NCBI GenBank assembly: GCA_016764535.1
Contig: JAESRR010000142.1
Location: forward strand, 1 to 6,206
Direction: 5' to 3'
Origin: Cohaesibacteraceae bacterium
Lineage (GTDB): Bacteria; Pseudomonadota; Alphaproteobacteria; Rhizobiales; Cohaesibacteraceae
DNA length: 6,206 bases
Part shown: positions 6,092-6,206 of the stretch, one piece after another
Numbering within the stretch: the stretch's first letter is position 1
Layout of the letters: the number at the start of each line of letters is the position of its first letter
Made by a program: the position numbers and the translations under genes
Notes under the pieces: model-generated
Database searches by the model: none
What the model was told of the DNA's origin: nothing
What the model saw: only the letters and a program-made list of their open reading frames with translations

Positions 6092-6206
6092 CTATTTATT
6101 CCAGACCGGTTTGGGAATTACAGGTTGTCCCGCTCCATCGCGATCTGTTGGAGCAAGAGCGACGAAACTGCCTTTTTGCCACTGTCCAATCCACCAGAGA
6201 TTTCGC
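6092..6206 (-). CDS. ABC transporter substrate-binding protein (HAAT family), C-terminal 37 residues only
   Basis: The reading frame is open at the right window edge and ends with TAG at 6092-6094. The visible end, NLWWIGQWQKGSFVALAP (residues 2-19 of the fragment) followed by TDRDGAGQPVIPKPVWNK, has the WQ-x-G-x-F-V-x-L-x-P pattern at the C-terminus of LivK/HAAT-type periplasmic binding proteins (type 1 periplasmic fold, Peripla_BP_6). This protein would capture the substrate in the periplasm and deliver it to the LivH/LivM pore. Its position directly upstream of LivH agrees with this. The signal peptide and ligand-binding residues lie outside the window, so specificity cannot be judged. Confidence 0.85.
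   Translation of the reverse strand, partial: RNLWWIGQWQKGSFVALAPTDRDGAGQPVIPKPVWNK

Overview
The window looks like chromosomal DNA of a Gram-negative bacterium, most plausibly an alphaproteobacterium. The basis is a periplasmic-binding-protein ABC operon, a proteobacterial YjbB-like phosphate transporter, tightly overlapping genes, and protein sequences that read like alphaproteobacterial homologues. Base composition is close to balanced by eye. The taxon is an inference from protein style; no rRNA or marker gene is present. Every convincing gene is on the minus strand, so the map is read from right to left.

Right to left, positions 6206 to 1331 hold one compact operon. It contains the C-terminal end of a substrate-binding protein (cut by the window edge), two LivH/LivM-type permeases, two LivG/LivF-type ATPases, and an aldehyde dehydrogenase of the salicylaldehyde/vanillin/benzaldehyde dehydrogenase type. 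The binding-protein/LivH gap is 23 nt. The next junctions overlap by 4 nt (LivH/LivM), 4 nt (LivM/LivG) and 8 nt (LivG/LivF), and the dehydrogenase follows LivF by 2 nt (or overlaps it by 4 nt with an alternative start). This is a complete HAAT-family importer co-expressed with a dehydrogenase that turns an aldehyde into an acid. The simplest reading is uptake of an aromatic or otherwise hydrophobic carboxylated compound followed by oxidation of an aldehyde intermediate. The substrate cannot be read from this window.

Positions 655 to 1330 hold no convincing gene. Several short ORFs overlap there in different frames and none resembles a family I recognise. The left part of this gap carries the leader, ribosome binding site and a plausible sigma70-type promoter for the next gene. 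Positions 654 to 1 encode the first 218 residues of a Na+/phosphate cotransporter-family membrane protein, truncated by the window edge.

I see no CRISPR array, insertion sequence, tRNA, rRNA, phage gene or defence island. The most notable point is the unequal pair of ATPase subunits. LivG has a non-canonical ABC signature (LTYIDQ, no glycine) and a DEW Walker B tail. LivF has a canonical signature but Gln in place of the H-loop His. Together these predict one intact and one degenerate ATP site.
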